From Polaromonas sp. (GTDB taxonomy: Bacteria > Pseudomonadota > Gammaproteobacteria > Burkholderiales > Burkholderiaceae_C): a DNA stretch of 12,743 bases. Within the stretch, counting starts at the first letter, position 1. Every line of letters begins with the position of its first letter. The stretch lies in NCBI GenBank assembly GCA_013205645.1, contig JABMMH010000128.1, forward strand, positions 1 through 12,743. The letters are read 5' to 3'. Below are positions 1 to 6,752 of this stretch, piece after piece. The translations under genes and the position numbers were made by a program. The notes beneath the pieces are model-generated. The model was given only the letters and a program-made list of their open reading frames with translations, was not told the DNA's origin and did not search any database.

Positions 1-72
1 CACAACATGCCCGGACGCGTTCGGCTGTTTTTGGAGTTTTTGCGGGAGAGGTTTCAGACCGCAGCTGAGTGA
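1..72 (+). CDS. C-terminal end of a probable LysR-family regulator (partial)
   Basis: Reading frame 1 is open from the window edge to a TGA at 70-72 and encodes 23 residues, including MPGRVRLFLEFLRERF. A basic-hydrophobic helix of the pattern (K/R)VRxFxxFLxERF just before the stop is very typical of the extreme C-terminus of LysR-type regulators, where the effector-binding domain ends. The N-terminal DNA-binding domain lies outside the window, so the family call rests on this short tail alone. The gene is convergent with the Bug receptor at 103-1107, and a hairpin terminator begins 8 bases after its stop. A LysR gene next to a Bug receptor gene is a common arrangement in Burkholderiales, which supports the call. 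Confidence 0.55.
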   Translation, partial: HNMPGRVRLFLEFLRERFQTAAE

Positions 73-79
73 CGCGAAG

Positions 80-104
80 ATTTACCAACCGTTGGTAAAT
101 TTTT
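80..104 (+). terminator. Hairpin terminator of the upstream plus-strand gene
   Basis: ATTTACCAAC at 80-89 and GTTGGTAAAT at 91-100 are perfect 10-base inverted arms around a single C. In RNA this would fold as a stem of about 8 bp with a 5-base loop. A run of T at 100-104 follows directly, giving the U-tract of an intrinsic terminator for plus-strand transcription ending at the stop at 70-72. The T-run touches the stop codon (103-105) of the convergent receptor gene. On the minus strand no U-tract follows the stem. The near-perfect two-fold symmetry also resembles an operator for a dimeric repressor, but the position just after a stop codon favours termination. Confidence 0.6.
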
Positions 105-1107
105 ACCCAAGCTGGATGTTGAGGCTACGGATGACGTCGCCCCATTTCTCTGTTTCCTTTTTCAGGAAGGCCTCAAACCCAGCTGAGTCCAACATACTGG
201 GGATCACACCCATCGTGGCTAATTTTTGTTGAATCTCTTTGTCCTGACCGATATTTATCAAGTTCTGTGCAATCTTTTTTTGGATTGCAATTGGCGTTTT
301 CGCGTGTATGAAATAGCCGAACCAGCTGCTTGAAAAAACACCGCTTGCAACACCAGATTCTTCAACCGTCGGCAGATCTGGTGCTTGTGCTAATCGCTTC
401 TCCGTGGTCACAGCTAGCGCACGAATTTTGCCGTCCTTGGCATATGGCATGGACTGCATGGTGTCAAAGTAGACCTTGACCTGACCGCCGATTAAATCGG
501 TGATGGCTTGGGCGGTGCCTTTGTAGGGAACATGCAACACCTCGATGCCGGCCTTGGCTGCAAACAGCGCTGCAGCGAGATGCGGGCTGGAGCCTTGACC
601 TGACGAGGCAAAGCTTAAAGCCCCCGGGTTTTTCTTGGCATAGTCGACCAGTTCCTTGACATTCATGGCTGGAACGGACGGGTGGACATACAAAACATTG
701 GGAGCCGTGGCAGCCAATGCCAGCGGCACCAAATCTGTTGGTTTGTAAGGCAGCGTTTTGAACATAAATGGATTCGTGACCATGCCTACGCTGCCCAGAA
801 GAAACGTGTGGCCGTCGGGGTTGGCTCTTGCTGCGACGGCCGCTCCCAAGGTAGCTCCTGCCCCTGGCTTGTTGTCAATCACCACGGCCTGACCCCAGCT
901 ATCTTTGAGGCTGTTTGCGTATATTCGGGCGATGTTGTCGGTCAGCCCACCGGGGGAGTACGGTACAACCAACTGAACCGCTTTTTGTGGGAAGTCTTGC
1001 GCCATCGCGCCGCTGGAAAGCAGCGCTCCGACAGTCATGATCAGCGCCTCCCGTCGTGAGATGTGGGCTGTTTCGTTGTGGGTAGTGAATGTTTTTGCGC
1101 AGTTCAT
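103..1107 (-). CDS. Bug-type tripartite tricarboxylate transporter substrate-binding protein
   Basis: A 334-residue periplasmic receptor of the Bug/TctC family, which captures small carboxylates (or related polar ligands) for TTT transporters or for sensing. The N-terminus carries a twin-arginine-like motif SRREAL (residues 17-22), a hydrophobic stretch, and a likely cleavage site AMA|QDFP (after residue 36). Family hallmarks follow: VQLVVPYSPGGLTDNIAR, NKPGAGATLGA, LPYKPTDL, PHLAAALF and HVPYKGTAQAI. Length is normal for the family. The ATG at 1107 has AAGG 8 bases upstream. The gene starts 46 bp after the acyl-CoA dehydrogenase stop on the same strand, so the two are probably co-transcribed. 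No TctA or TctB membrane genes are visible, making this an orphan receptor in this window. The ligand cannot be read from sequence; context suggests the substrate of the CoA-ester pathway. Confidence 0.93.
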   Translation of the reverse strand: MNCAKTFTTHNETAHISRREALIMTVGALLSSGAMAQDFPQKAVQLVVPYSPGGLTDNIARIYANSLKDSWGQAVVIDNKPGAGATLGAAVAARANPDGHTFLLGSVGMVTNPFMFKTLPYKPTDLVPLALAATAPNVLYVHPSVPAMNVKELVDYAKKNPGALSFASSGQGSSPHLAAALFAAKAGIEVLHVPYKGTAQAITDLIGGQVKVYFDTMQSMPYAKDGKIRALAVTTEKRLAQAPDLPTVEESGVASGVFSSSWFGYFIHAKTPIAIQKKIAQNLINIGQDKEIQQKLATMGVIPSMLDSAGFEAFLKKETEKWGDVIRSLNIQLG

Positions 1108-1153
1108 GTGCGTTGCCTTTTATGGTTATGGTGAGACGGAATACTTGGGGCGG

Positions 1154-3481
1154 TCAGGCTGGTAAGCGGAGTTCTTGCTTGGCTAGGATGTTGCGTTGAA
1201 TCTCGTTGGTGCCACCATAAATGGTAGTGATGGTGGCGTTGAGAAGGGGTGCGAGCGGGTCCAGATGGTCACCGCCGTGAAGCGGAATCAACTCACGGCT
1301 GCCACCGTCTGCTCCTGCCGCATGGACGAGTTCCAAGCTAATCCGCGAATAAGTTTCGGTCGCCCATATTTTCAACAGGGATGTACTCGCTGGCAATTTT
1401 TCACCGCGCTTGACGATGTCAGCGAAGTGGCCGTACATGGCGCTGAGGTCTTCAACATCTAGCAGCAAACGGGCATAGCGCGAGCAAAATGCAGTATCTG
1501 AAAACAAGGCACGGGTATCCGCCAACATGGTCAGTTGGCGCATGGCGCGGCGTGATTGCTGCGGACTGCCGACAAACAAGCGTTCAAAGCCCAGCAAGGC
1601 CTTGGCGATGCCCCAGCCTTGGTTGATGGCTCCCACCAGATTTTCTTCAGGGACACTGACCTGGTCAAAGAAGACCTCGCAAAACTCTTCTTCATCTGCG
1701 ATGTTGCGAATCGGTCGGATGGTGATGCCTGGAGTCTTCAGGTTGACCAGCAAGAAGCTGATGCCACCCTGTTTGACAGTCTTGTCTGTGCGCACCAGCA
1801 AAAAAATATGGGTGGCATTGTGCGCCAGCGTCGTCCATATTTTTTGCCCATTCACGACAAACCTATCGCCTTGAAGAACGGCCTCGGTTCGCAGTGATGC
1901 CAAGTCGGAACCCGCCCCTGGTTCTGAATAGCCCTGGCACCAAATGTGTTCGCCAGAAATAATTTTTGGCATGTAACGCGCTTGTTGCTCCGCTGTGCCG
2001 TGCTGAATCAAAATGGGCCCAAGATTGATGATGCCTTGGTCTGGCGTGCGTGCTGCGCCGTAGGCTTCGAATTCCTCCATGAAGGCAAGCAGTTTGTCCG
2101 GTGGCAGTTCCATGCCGCCGAATTGTCGTGGCCAGGCGGGTGCAATCCAGCCGCGCTTTGACAATGCAAAATACCAGTCTTTGATTTCTTCCCAGTGCAA
2201 TCGCCGTGTTGGATGGCGTAACTGCTGCGGGTAGTTCTTGTGCAGAAAATCACGGACTGTCGCCCGAAAGACGTCTTCAGCGACGCTGTTCCAATCTTGT
2301 GGATCTGGACCGTTCATCGGTTGCACTGCTGGACTGACTTGCGTTGACTCTGGGTCTTTTTGCTGCAGCGACAAGTAGCGCATACGGTGAGCTTCTTCAC
2401 CGCCGAGCCACGACACGGTGTGCAGTACGCGCTTGAAGTACAGGCCGACGTCATATTCATCGGTGTAGCCAATGGCCCCGTGGAGCTGAATCGACTCTTG
2501 GACTATGTGCAGAGCTGCCTTGGCGCAGCGCGCCTTGATCCGGCTGGCAGTTGCCGCCAGCGACAAATCTCCCCGTTCGTGGGCCGCCAGTGCACCCTCA
2601 ATTGCAGCGGCGGCCAGATCAAGCTGCATCCGCGCATCGACGGCCCGGTGTTGTAGGGCCTGGTTGGCGCCAATCGGCTTTCCGAATTGAACGCGCGTGT
2701 GCAGGAATTCCAGCGTTATCTCGAGCGTTCGCCTGGCGATTCCCAGCAATTCAAATCCCTGGACGATGCGAGCCACGTCATTGGCCTGCGCCAACGCTTT
2801 TTCAGCCGCCGCACCTGTCGCCAACAGTTGCGCGGCCGGAATCCGTACGTCATCAAAATGCAGCTGCGCCATGGCGGTTCCGTCGATGCGTGAACGAGCC
2901 TCAACGCACAGCCCAGAACTGTCGGACTCAACCCAGTACAAGGCAATCTCCTCATTCTGAAGGGCGCTGACAAGCCAGCCATCTGCACCTTGCCCGGGCG
3001 TGACCCAATCCTTCATGCCACGCAGACAATGCTGCCCGGCCTCAAGGCTTGCAACGGTGGTGGGCCGGCCTGGGTCTATTTGATCGGCGTGTTCCTGCCA
3101 AGCCAGACCGATGATCAACTCGCCTTGGCTGAGACCTCTCAAAAGGCGGTCGCGCAGCGCGGATGCTGGCAGCCTAGACAACACTATGGACGCTTGTACG
3201 GCGGCCGCTATGAAAGGTTCGGGCAAGGGGTGTCGACCTATTTCTTCAGCCACGGCGCCTGCTTCGCGCATGCCAAGTCCAAGGCCGTCGAGTGCCTCTG
3301 GAATCAAAATACCAGTCCAGCCGGCATTGGCCAAGGTCTGCCAAGTCTGGCGCTCGAAACCGGGGATGGTGCCGCGCAGGCGGCGTAGCCGGGTCAAGGG
3401 TGATTCGGTCAGCAATAAATCTCGGGCGCTCTCGGCAAAAGCCTGGGCGACACTGGAATCGTTCAAATTGAGAGTGCTCAT
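1154..3481 (-). CDS. Fused two-domain acyl-CoA dehydrogenase
   Basis: A 775-residue protein, about twice the usual acyl-CoA dehydrogenase length, made of two complete such domains (about 1-371 and 398-775) joined by a linker rich in Q, P and S (372-397). Flavin enzymes of this family introduce a 2,3-double bond into acyl-CoA. The C-terminal half has the flavin/substrate motif WCQGYSEPGAGSDLASL (514-530), GFERLF (631-636) with Glu633 at the catalytic-base position used by isovaleryl-CoA dehydrogenase, and IYGGTNEIQRNI (754-765). The N-terminal half keeps RVQFGKPIGANQA (263-275) and QLHGAIGYT (332-340), but Ala237 replaces the base and WLGG (358-361) replaces YEGT. The layout matches a fusion of the two unlike subunits of heteromeric dehydrogenases (PimC/PimD- or FadE-pair-like). 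It is transcribed divergently from the LysR gene and leads into the receptor gene. Its ATG has only a distant AGG (14 bases upstream). A weak TAGACT -10 candidate lies at 3544-3539. The substrate is unknown. Confidence 0.93.
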   Translation of the reverse strand: MSTLNLNDSSVAQAFAESARDLLLTESPLTRLRRLRGTIPGFERQTWQTLANAGWTGILIPEALDGLGLGMREAGAVAEEIGRHPLPEPFIAAAVQASIVLSRLPASALRDRLLRGLSQGELIIGLAWQEHADQIDPGRPTTVASLEAGQHCLRGMKDWVTPGQGADGWLVSALQNEEIALYWVESDSSGLCVEARSRIDGTAMAQLHFDDVRIPAAQLLATGAAAEKALAQANDVARIVQGFELLGIARRTLEITLEFLHTRVQFGKPIGANQALQHRAVDARMQLDLAAAAIEGALAAHERGDLSLAATASRIKARCAKAALHIVQESIQLHGAIGYTDEYDVGLYFKRVLHTVSWLGGEEAHRMRYLSLQQKDPESTQVSPAVQPMNGPDPQDWNSVAEDVFRATVRDFLHKNYPQQLRHPTRRLHWEEIKDWYFALSKRGWIAPAWPRQFGGMELPPDKLLAFMEEFEAYGAARTPDQGIINLGPILIQHGTAEQQARYMPKIISGEHIWCQGYSEPGAGSDLASLRTEAVLQGDRFVVNGQKIWTTLAHNATHIFLLVRTDKTVKQGGISFLLVNLKTPGITIRPIRNIADEEEFCEVFFDQVSVPEENLVGAINQGWGIAKALLGFERLFVGSPQQSRRAMRQLTMLADTRALFSDTAFCSRYARLLLDVEDLSAMYGHFADIVKRGEKLPASTSLLKIWATETYSRISLELVHAAGADGGSRELIPLHGGDHLDPLAPLLNATITTIYGGTNEIQRNILAKQELRLPA

Positions 3482-3573
3482 TATTTTTTAGATGACCTGC
3501 AGAAAAAGGAAGAAGGCGGCCCTGCCGATGCGTAGTTGAGTCTAAAAGTGAGCCCTCGGCCATGCCAGTCGGT

Positions 3574-3599
3574 CTGCATATAAAGCAGCTATGCTCTGC
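3574..3599. promoter_or_regulatory. Probable LysR operator: CTGC-N7-GCAG-N7-CTGC array
   Basis: In the divergent gap between the dehydrogenase and LysR genes, CTGC (3574-3577), GCAG (3585-3588) and CTGC (3596-3599) are spaced exactly 11 bases apart, about one helical turn. The first pair forms an interrupted palindrome that satisfies the T-N11-A rule of LysR-type operators (T3575, A3587). A TATAAA that could serve as the -10 of the LysR gene sits inside it at 3579-3584. Known LysR regulators usually bind such divergent gaps, repress themselves and control the opposite gene. Binding is inferred; 4-base arms are short, but the regular spacing and location are suggestive. Confidence 0.45.
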
Positions 3600-3604
3600 C
3601 GGGT

Positions 3605-4558
3605 ATGAGCAGCACAACACCCCAGTGGAACCTTTCGCGCCTGCGAACTTTCGTCGCGGTCTCCCAATTGGGGAGCTTGACCAAGGTCGGCTCGGCTCTG
3701 GGTTTGCCACAATCTGCCATCAGTAAACAGATCGCCCAACTGGAGTCCGATTGCGGAGGCCGACTCTTTCACAGAACCGGGCGCGGCATGATGCTGACCG
3801 AGCTGGGCGAGCGCGTGTTGCCAAGAATGAAGCGGCTGTTGGACGAGGCGCAGGAGCTGTCGGCTGAAGTCAGTGCGACGGCTCAGGTGCCCTATGGAGA
3901 GGTGCGAGTCGGTGCGCTGCCTTCACTGTATTTGTCCCTGATCGTTCCGCTCTTCACGCAGGTACGGGCCTTATTTCCGCACATCCGTCTGCATATTTTT
4001 GAAGGTTCAGCCGGTCAGATTGACCAGTGGATCAGCAATGGCTACGTGGACATTGGCCTGCCGTACCGATACGGCCGCGCCACGCTTTCAGATGTCGAGC
4101 ACTTGGTGACCGTGGGTTCTTATCTGATGGGCGCTGCCAGCAGCCCGCTTCTGCGTGCTGAGGAAGTGAGTTTTCGACAGCTCGATGATTTACCGTTGGT
4201 GCTGCCGGGCGCACCCAGCAGTGTTCGCTTGTTGCTTGACCAGCTGGCCAAGCGCGAAGGCATTTCACTGCGCGTGGTGCTGGAGGCGGATTCAACGCAA
4301 ATTCAAAAAGCGGCGGCCGCCACTGAAGGCGTTTATACGATCTTGCCCCGGCATTCGGCCGCTGCAGAAATCACCCAAGGTAAGTTGCGCGCCGCGCGTA
4401 TCGTCAGTCCCTCCATGCAGCGCATGATTGTGATGGGGCTGACGGCGGCCCGCCCGACCTCGTTGGCGACCAAGGAAGTGGCCAATTTAGTTCGGATGTT
4501 GTTCCGCACAGGCATTGCCAGCAAGGTGATCGTTCCGGAAGATTCCACTGATGACTAG
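3605..4558 (+). CDS. LysR-type transcriptional regulator
   Basis: A 317-residue cytoplasmic regulator. The winged helix-turn-helix occupies roughly residues 9-68, with the recognition region LTKVGSALGLPQSAISKQIA (25-44) and the classic RLFHRTGRGMMLTELGE (53-69). A linker helix follows, then an effector-binding domain beginning at GEVRVGALPSLYLSLIVPLF. Length is typical. The start at 3605 is the first ATG in the frame. It has no good ribosome site (only GGG directly before it), so with the proposed -10 at 3579-3584 the mRNA leader would be very short. It is divergent to the fused dehydrogenase and upstream of the CoA-transferase train, so it is the likely local regulator of both arms. The co-inducer is unknown, probably the acid substrate or its CoA ester. 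Confidence 0.95.
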   Translation: MSSTTPQWNLSRLRTFVAVSQLGSLTKVGSALGLPQSAISKQIAQLESDCGGRLFHRTGRGMMLTELGERVLPRMKRLLDEAQELSAEVSATAQVPYGEVRVGALPSLYLSLIVPLFTQVRALFPHIRLHIFEGSAGQIDQWISNGYVDIGLPYRYGRATLSDVEHLVTVGSYLMGAASSPLLRAEEVSFRQLDDLPLVLPGAPSSVRLLLDQLAKREGISLRVVLEADSTQIQKAAAATEGVYTILPRHSAAAEITQGKLRAARIVSPSMQRMIVMGLTAARPTSLATKEVANLVRMLFRTGIASKVIVPEDSTDD

Positions 4559-4578
4559 CTGATATCACCAACTGGGGT

Positions 4579-4629
4579 GGTCGCGGATGACAACTGCGAC
4601 CTAGACTGCGGTCATTGAATTTTCAGACC
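4579..4629 (+). promoter_or_regulatory. Potential RNA hairpins ahead of the CoA-transferase gene
   Basis: The 84-base gap after the LysR gene holds a clear inverted repeat, GGTCGC (4579-4584) with GCGACC (4596-4601), extendable by one G-U pair. Further GGTC (4610-4613) and GACC (4626-4629) segments follow, so neighbouring segments could pair in mutually exclusive ways. The last potential hairpin ends just before the GGAG ribosome site (4633-4636). There is no U-tract, so this is not an ordinary intrinsic terminator. A regulatory role is speculative. Confidence 0.25.
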
Positions 4630-4642
4630 ACTGGAGCCTAGT

Positions 4643-5863
4643 TTGTCAACCTTGCTTTCGCATGTTCGTGTGCTTGACCTTAGCCGTGTGATGGCTGGTC
4701 CTTGGGCGGGCCAAATGTTGGCTGATCTGGGTGCCGACGTGGTCAAGGTTGAACGGCCCGGCTCAGGCGACGACACCAGAGCTTGGGGCCCGCCTTTTCT
4801 CAAAGACACAGATGGGCACGACACCCAAGAAGCCGGCTACTACCTGGCCGCCAATCGCGGAAAGCGCTCCATCACCGTCAATCTCGACACGCCTGAAGGC
4901 CAGCAGATTGTGCGCGAGCTGGCCAAGAATGCCGACATCATTCTGGAGAACTACAAGGTCGACACCTTAGCTCGCTATGGCCTGTCGTATGAAGATATCT
5001 GCGCCATCAATCCGAAGGTGATTTATTGCTCCATCACTGGCTTTGGTCAGACTGGCCCGAAGCGCACCCACTTGGCTTATGACTTCCTGATTCAAGCCAT
5101 GGGTGGACTCATGAGCGTGACAGGCGAGCGCGACGATCTTCCTGGTGGCGGACCCCAAAAAATCGGTATCCCGATCATTGATCTGATCACCGGTGTCTAT
5201 GCATCCACGGCGGTACTTGCTGCGTTGGCCAGTCGTGAAGTGACTGGAAAGGGCGAGCACATTGACTTGGCTATGCTGGACGTGCAAGTCGGTCTGCTGG
5301 CGAATCAAGCCATGAATTTTTTACTGGCAGACAAAACTCCCAAGCGAACCGGTAATGCCCATCCAAATATTCAACCACAAAACGTCTACCAATGTGCGGA
5401 CGGTCAGATCGTATTGGTGGTCGGCAACGACGGTCAGTTCACCAAATTTTGTGATGTCATTGGCCGGCCGGAGTTGGCCAGTGACCCACGATTTAAGACA
5501 AATTCTGAACGTGTACGACATCAGGAAATTCTGCAGCCAATTATCGTAAAAGCTTTTGTGCAGGAGAGTCGAGCGCATTGGATCGAGCGGCTGGAGCAGG
5601 CCCAAGTGCCTTGCGGTCCGATCAATTCTATACCCGAAGTTTTCAACGATCCGCAAGTCATACACCGGCAGATGTTACGCCACATCCCGCATTCGCAGGC
5701 TGGTTCGGTGCCGCAGGTCGTCAGCCCTTTCCGCTTTAAAAATGCCAGCCTGAGCTTGGACAAAGCGCCGCCGCTGCTGGGCGAGCACACCGATGAAATT
5801 CTGCAAACAATCGGCATGACATCGGAGCAGATCAAGGCGTTTCGCGCGCGCGGAATCGTTTAA
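4643..5863 (+). CDS. CaiB/BaiF (class III) CoA-transferase, SUGCT-like
   Basis: A 406-residue class III (formyl-CoA transferase type) CoA-transferase, which moves CoA from one acyl-CoA to a free acid, forming an enzyme-bound aspartyl anhydride. The N-terminal signature VRVLDLSRVMAGPWAG (8-23) and NRGKRSITVNL (71-81) bind CoA. YDFLIQAMGGLMSVTGE (146-162) and GIPIIDLITGVYAS (175-188) follow, with Asp180 as the expected nucleophile. The stretch GNAHPNIQPQNVYQ and the GNDGQF motif are characteristic of the branch that includes succinate-hydroxymethylglutarate CoA-transferase, whose members use succinyl-CoA with dicarboxylic acids; the acceptor here is inferred only by that resemblance. Translation starts at a TTG preceded by GGAG with a 6-base spacer. 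The next in-frame ATG is residue 17, inside the conserved motif, so TTG is the only sensible start. It is the first enzyme gene after the LysR gene. Confidence 0.92.
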   Translation: MSTLLSHVRVLDLSRVMAGPWAGQMLADLGADVVKVERPGSGDDTRAWGPPFLKDTDGHDTQEAGYYLAANRGKRSITVNLDTPEGQQIVRELAKNADIILENYKVDTLARYGLSYEDICAINPKVIYCSITGFGQTGPKRTHLAYDFLIQAMGGLMSVTGERDDLPGGGPQKIGIPIIDLITGVYASTAVLAALASREVTGKGEHIDLAMLDVQVGLLANQAMNFLLADKTPKRTGNAHPNIQPQNVYQCADGQIVLVVGNDGQFTKFCDVIGRPELASDPRFKTNSERVRHQEILQPIIVKAFVQESRAHWIERLEQAQVPCGPINSIPEVFNDPQVIHRQMLRHIPHSQAGSVPQVVSPFRFKNASLSLDKAPPLLGEHTDEILQTIGMTSEQIKAFRARGIV

Positions 5864-5879
5864 ATACAGAGGTACAAAA

Positions 5880-5921
5880 ATGTGCAAACTCAAACTTTTG
5901 GAGAATTTATGCAAGACCTGA
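5880..5921 (+). CDS. Possible 13-codon leader peptide overlapping the crotonase start
   Basis: An ATG at 5880 has an excellent ribosome site, AGAGGT (5868-5873), 7 bases upstream. It opens a 13-residue frame, MCKLKLLENLCKT, ending in TGA at 5919-5921. The frame runs across the preferred start (5909) of the crotonase gene in another frame, so ribosomes finishing it would end about 8 bases past that start. This could couple translation of the two genes or act as a leader. Four of its 13 residues are leucine. The same AGAGGT could instead serve a GTG at 5882 in the crotonase frame, so the peptide may not be real. Confidence 0.25.
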   Translation: MCKLKLLENLCKT

Positions 5922-6685
5922 CGCAGCTGCGTATCGAGATGATTGGCCACGTGGCGATCTTAAGAATGAACTTTGCACCCGTCAACGCATTGAGCCGCAC
6001 GCTCAGCGACGAGCTGACGTGGGCGCTGGACAAAATTTCGGAAACCGATGACGTGCGTGCGGTGGTGTTGACCGGCGAAGGCAAAGTTTTTTGCGCTGGT
6101 GCTGACCTCAAAGGCCGGGCTGATGTGATCAAAGGCCCGGGCGATCTGCCGGCGCATTCACGCCGAACGCGTGAGTGCTTCCACACCATTCGTGAATGTG
6201 CCAAGCCGATTGTGGCTGCGCTGAACGGTCCGGCTTTGGGTGCTGGTCTTGCTATTGCGGCGTCTTGCGATGTGCTGGTGGCGTCCGAGCGAGCGTCTCT
6301 CGGCTTGCCCGAAATTGACGTCGGTTTGCTGGGGGGCGGCAGTCACGCCATGCGTCTTTTCCCGCACTCGCTGCTACGCCGCATGGCCCTGACCGGTTAT
6401 CGCGTGCCTGCTGCCGAGCTGTATCGACTGGGTGTCGTGGAGGCCTGCGTTCCGCACGAGCAGTTGATGGATGCCGCATTGGGCATTGCGAACAGCATGG
6501 CAGCCAAAAGTCCTTTGTCTGTCAGGTTGGCGAAGCAAACTTTGAATGCGATTGAAGGCATGAGTCTGCGCGACGGTTACCGCTACGAGCAGGACATGAC
6601 GGCGGCCATTGCGAAAACGGAAGATGCGCGTGAAGCACAGCGCGCCTTCTTGGAAAAACGGCCTGCGGTTTTTGTGGGACGCTGA
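5909..6685 (+). CDS. Crotonase-fold enzyme (enoyl-CoA hydratase/isomerase family), incomplete hydratase active site
   Basis: A 258-residue crotonase-superfamily protein acting on an acyl-CoA thioester. Oxyanion-hole elements are CAGADLK (62-68) and NGPALGAG (106-113). In true enoyl-CoA hydratases the second element is GGGCELA with a catalytic glutamate; here it is GAGLAIA and Ala115 takes that place. The second catalytic glutamate is kept as Glu135 in LPEID. One-glutamate crotonases include isomerases, decarboxylases, hydrolases and lyases, so hydration is not assured. GGGSHAMRLFP (142-152) is also unlike the usual PGxGGTQRL. The ATG at 5909 has TTGGAG five bases upstream and gives the standard family length. 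An in-frame GTG at 5882 would add nine residues and is a real alternative. The gene begins 45 bp after the CoA-transferase and is probably co-transcribed. Confidence 0.92.
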   Translation: MQDLTQLRIEMIGHVAILRMNFAPVNALSRTLSDELTWALDKISETDDVRAVVLTGEGKVFCAGADLKGRADVIKGPGDLPAHSRRTRECFHTIRECAKPIVAALNGPALGAGLAIAASCDVLVASERASLGLPEIDVGLLGGGSHAMRLFPHSLLRRMALTGYRVPAAELYRLGVVEACVPHEQLMDAALGIANSMAAKSPLSVRLAKQTLNAIEGMSLRDGYRYEQDMTAAIAKTEDAREAQRAFLEKRPAVFVGR

Positions 6686-6752
6686 GTGCGGCTTGTCTTT
6701 GAAGCGCGCCAGTAGCGAATTTTTTGTTCACTCACCATGAAGGGCAAGCAGC

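Noticed and set aside
2551..2970. 139-residue plus-strand frame (and several neighbours) opposite the acyl-CoA dehydrogenase
   Set aside because: Low-complexity, proline- and arginine-rich translation with no motif; the opposite strand has a continuous two-domain enzyme.
1154..3481. Two adjacent dehydrogenase genes merged by a sequencing error
   Set aside because: The linker (residues 372-397) is in frame without a stop or a ribosome site before the second half, and both domains are full length, so a real fusion is simpler. An assembly error cannot be fully excluded.
6686..6752. Terminator between the crotonase and aldolase-like genes (six T at 6720-6725)
   Set aside because: The nearest stem (GCTT/AAGC at 6691-6705, with a bulge) is weak and ends well before the T-run, so it does not form a convincing intrinsic terminator.
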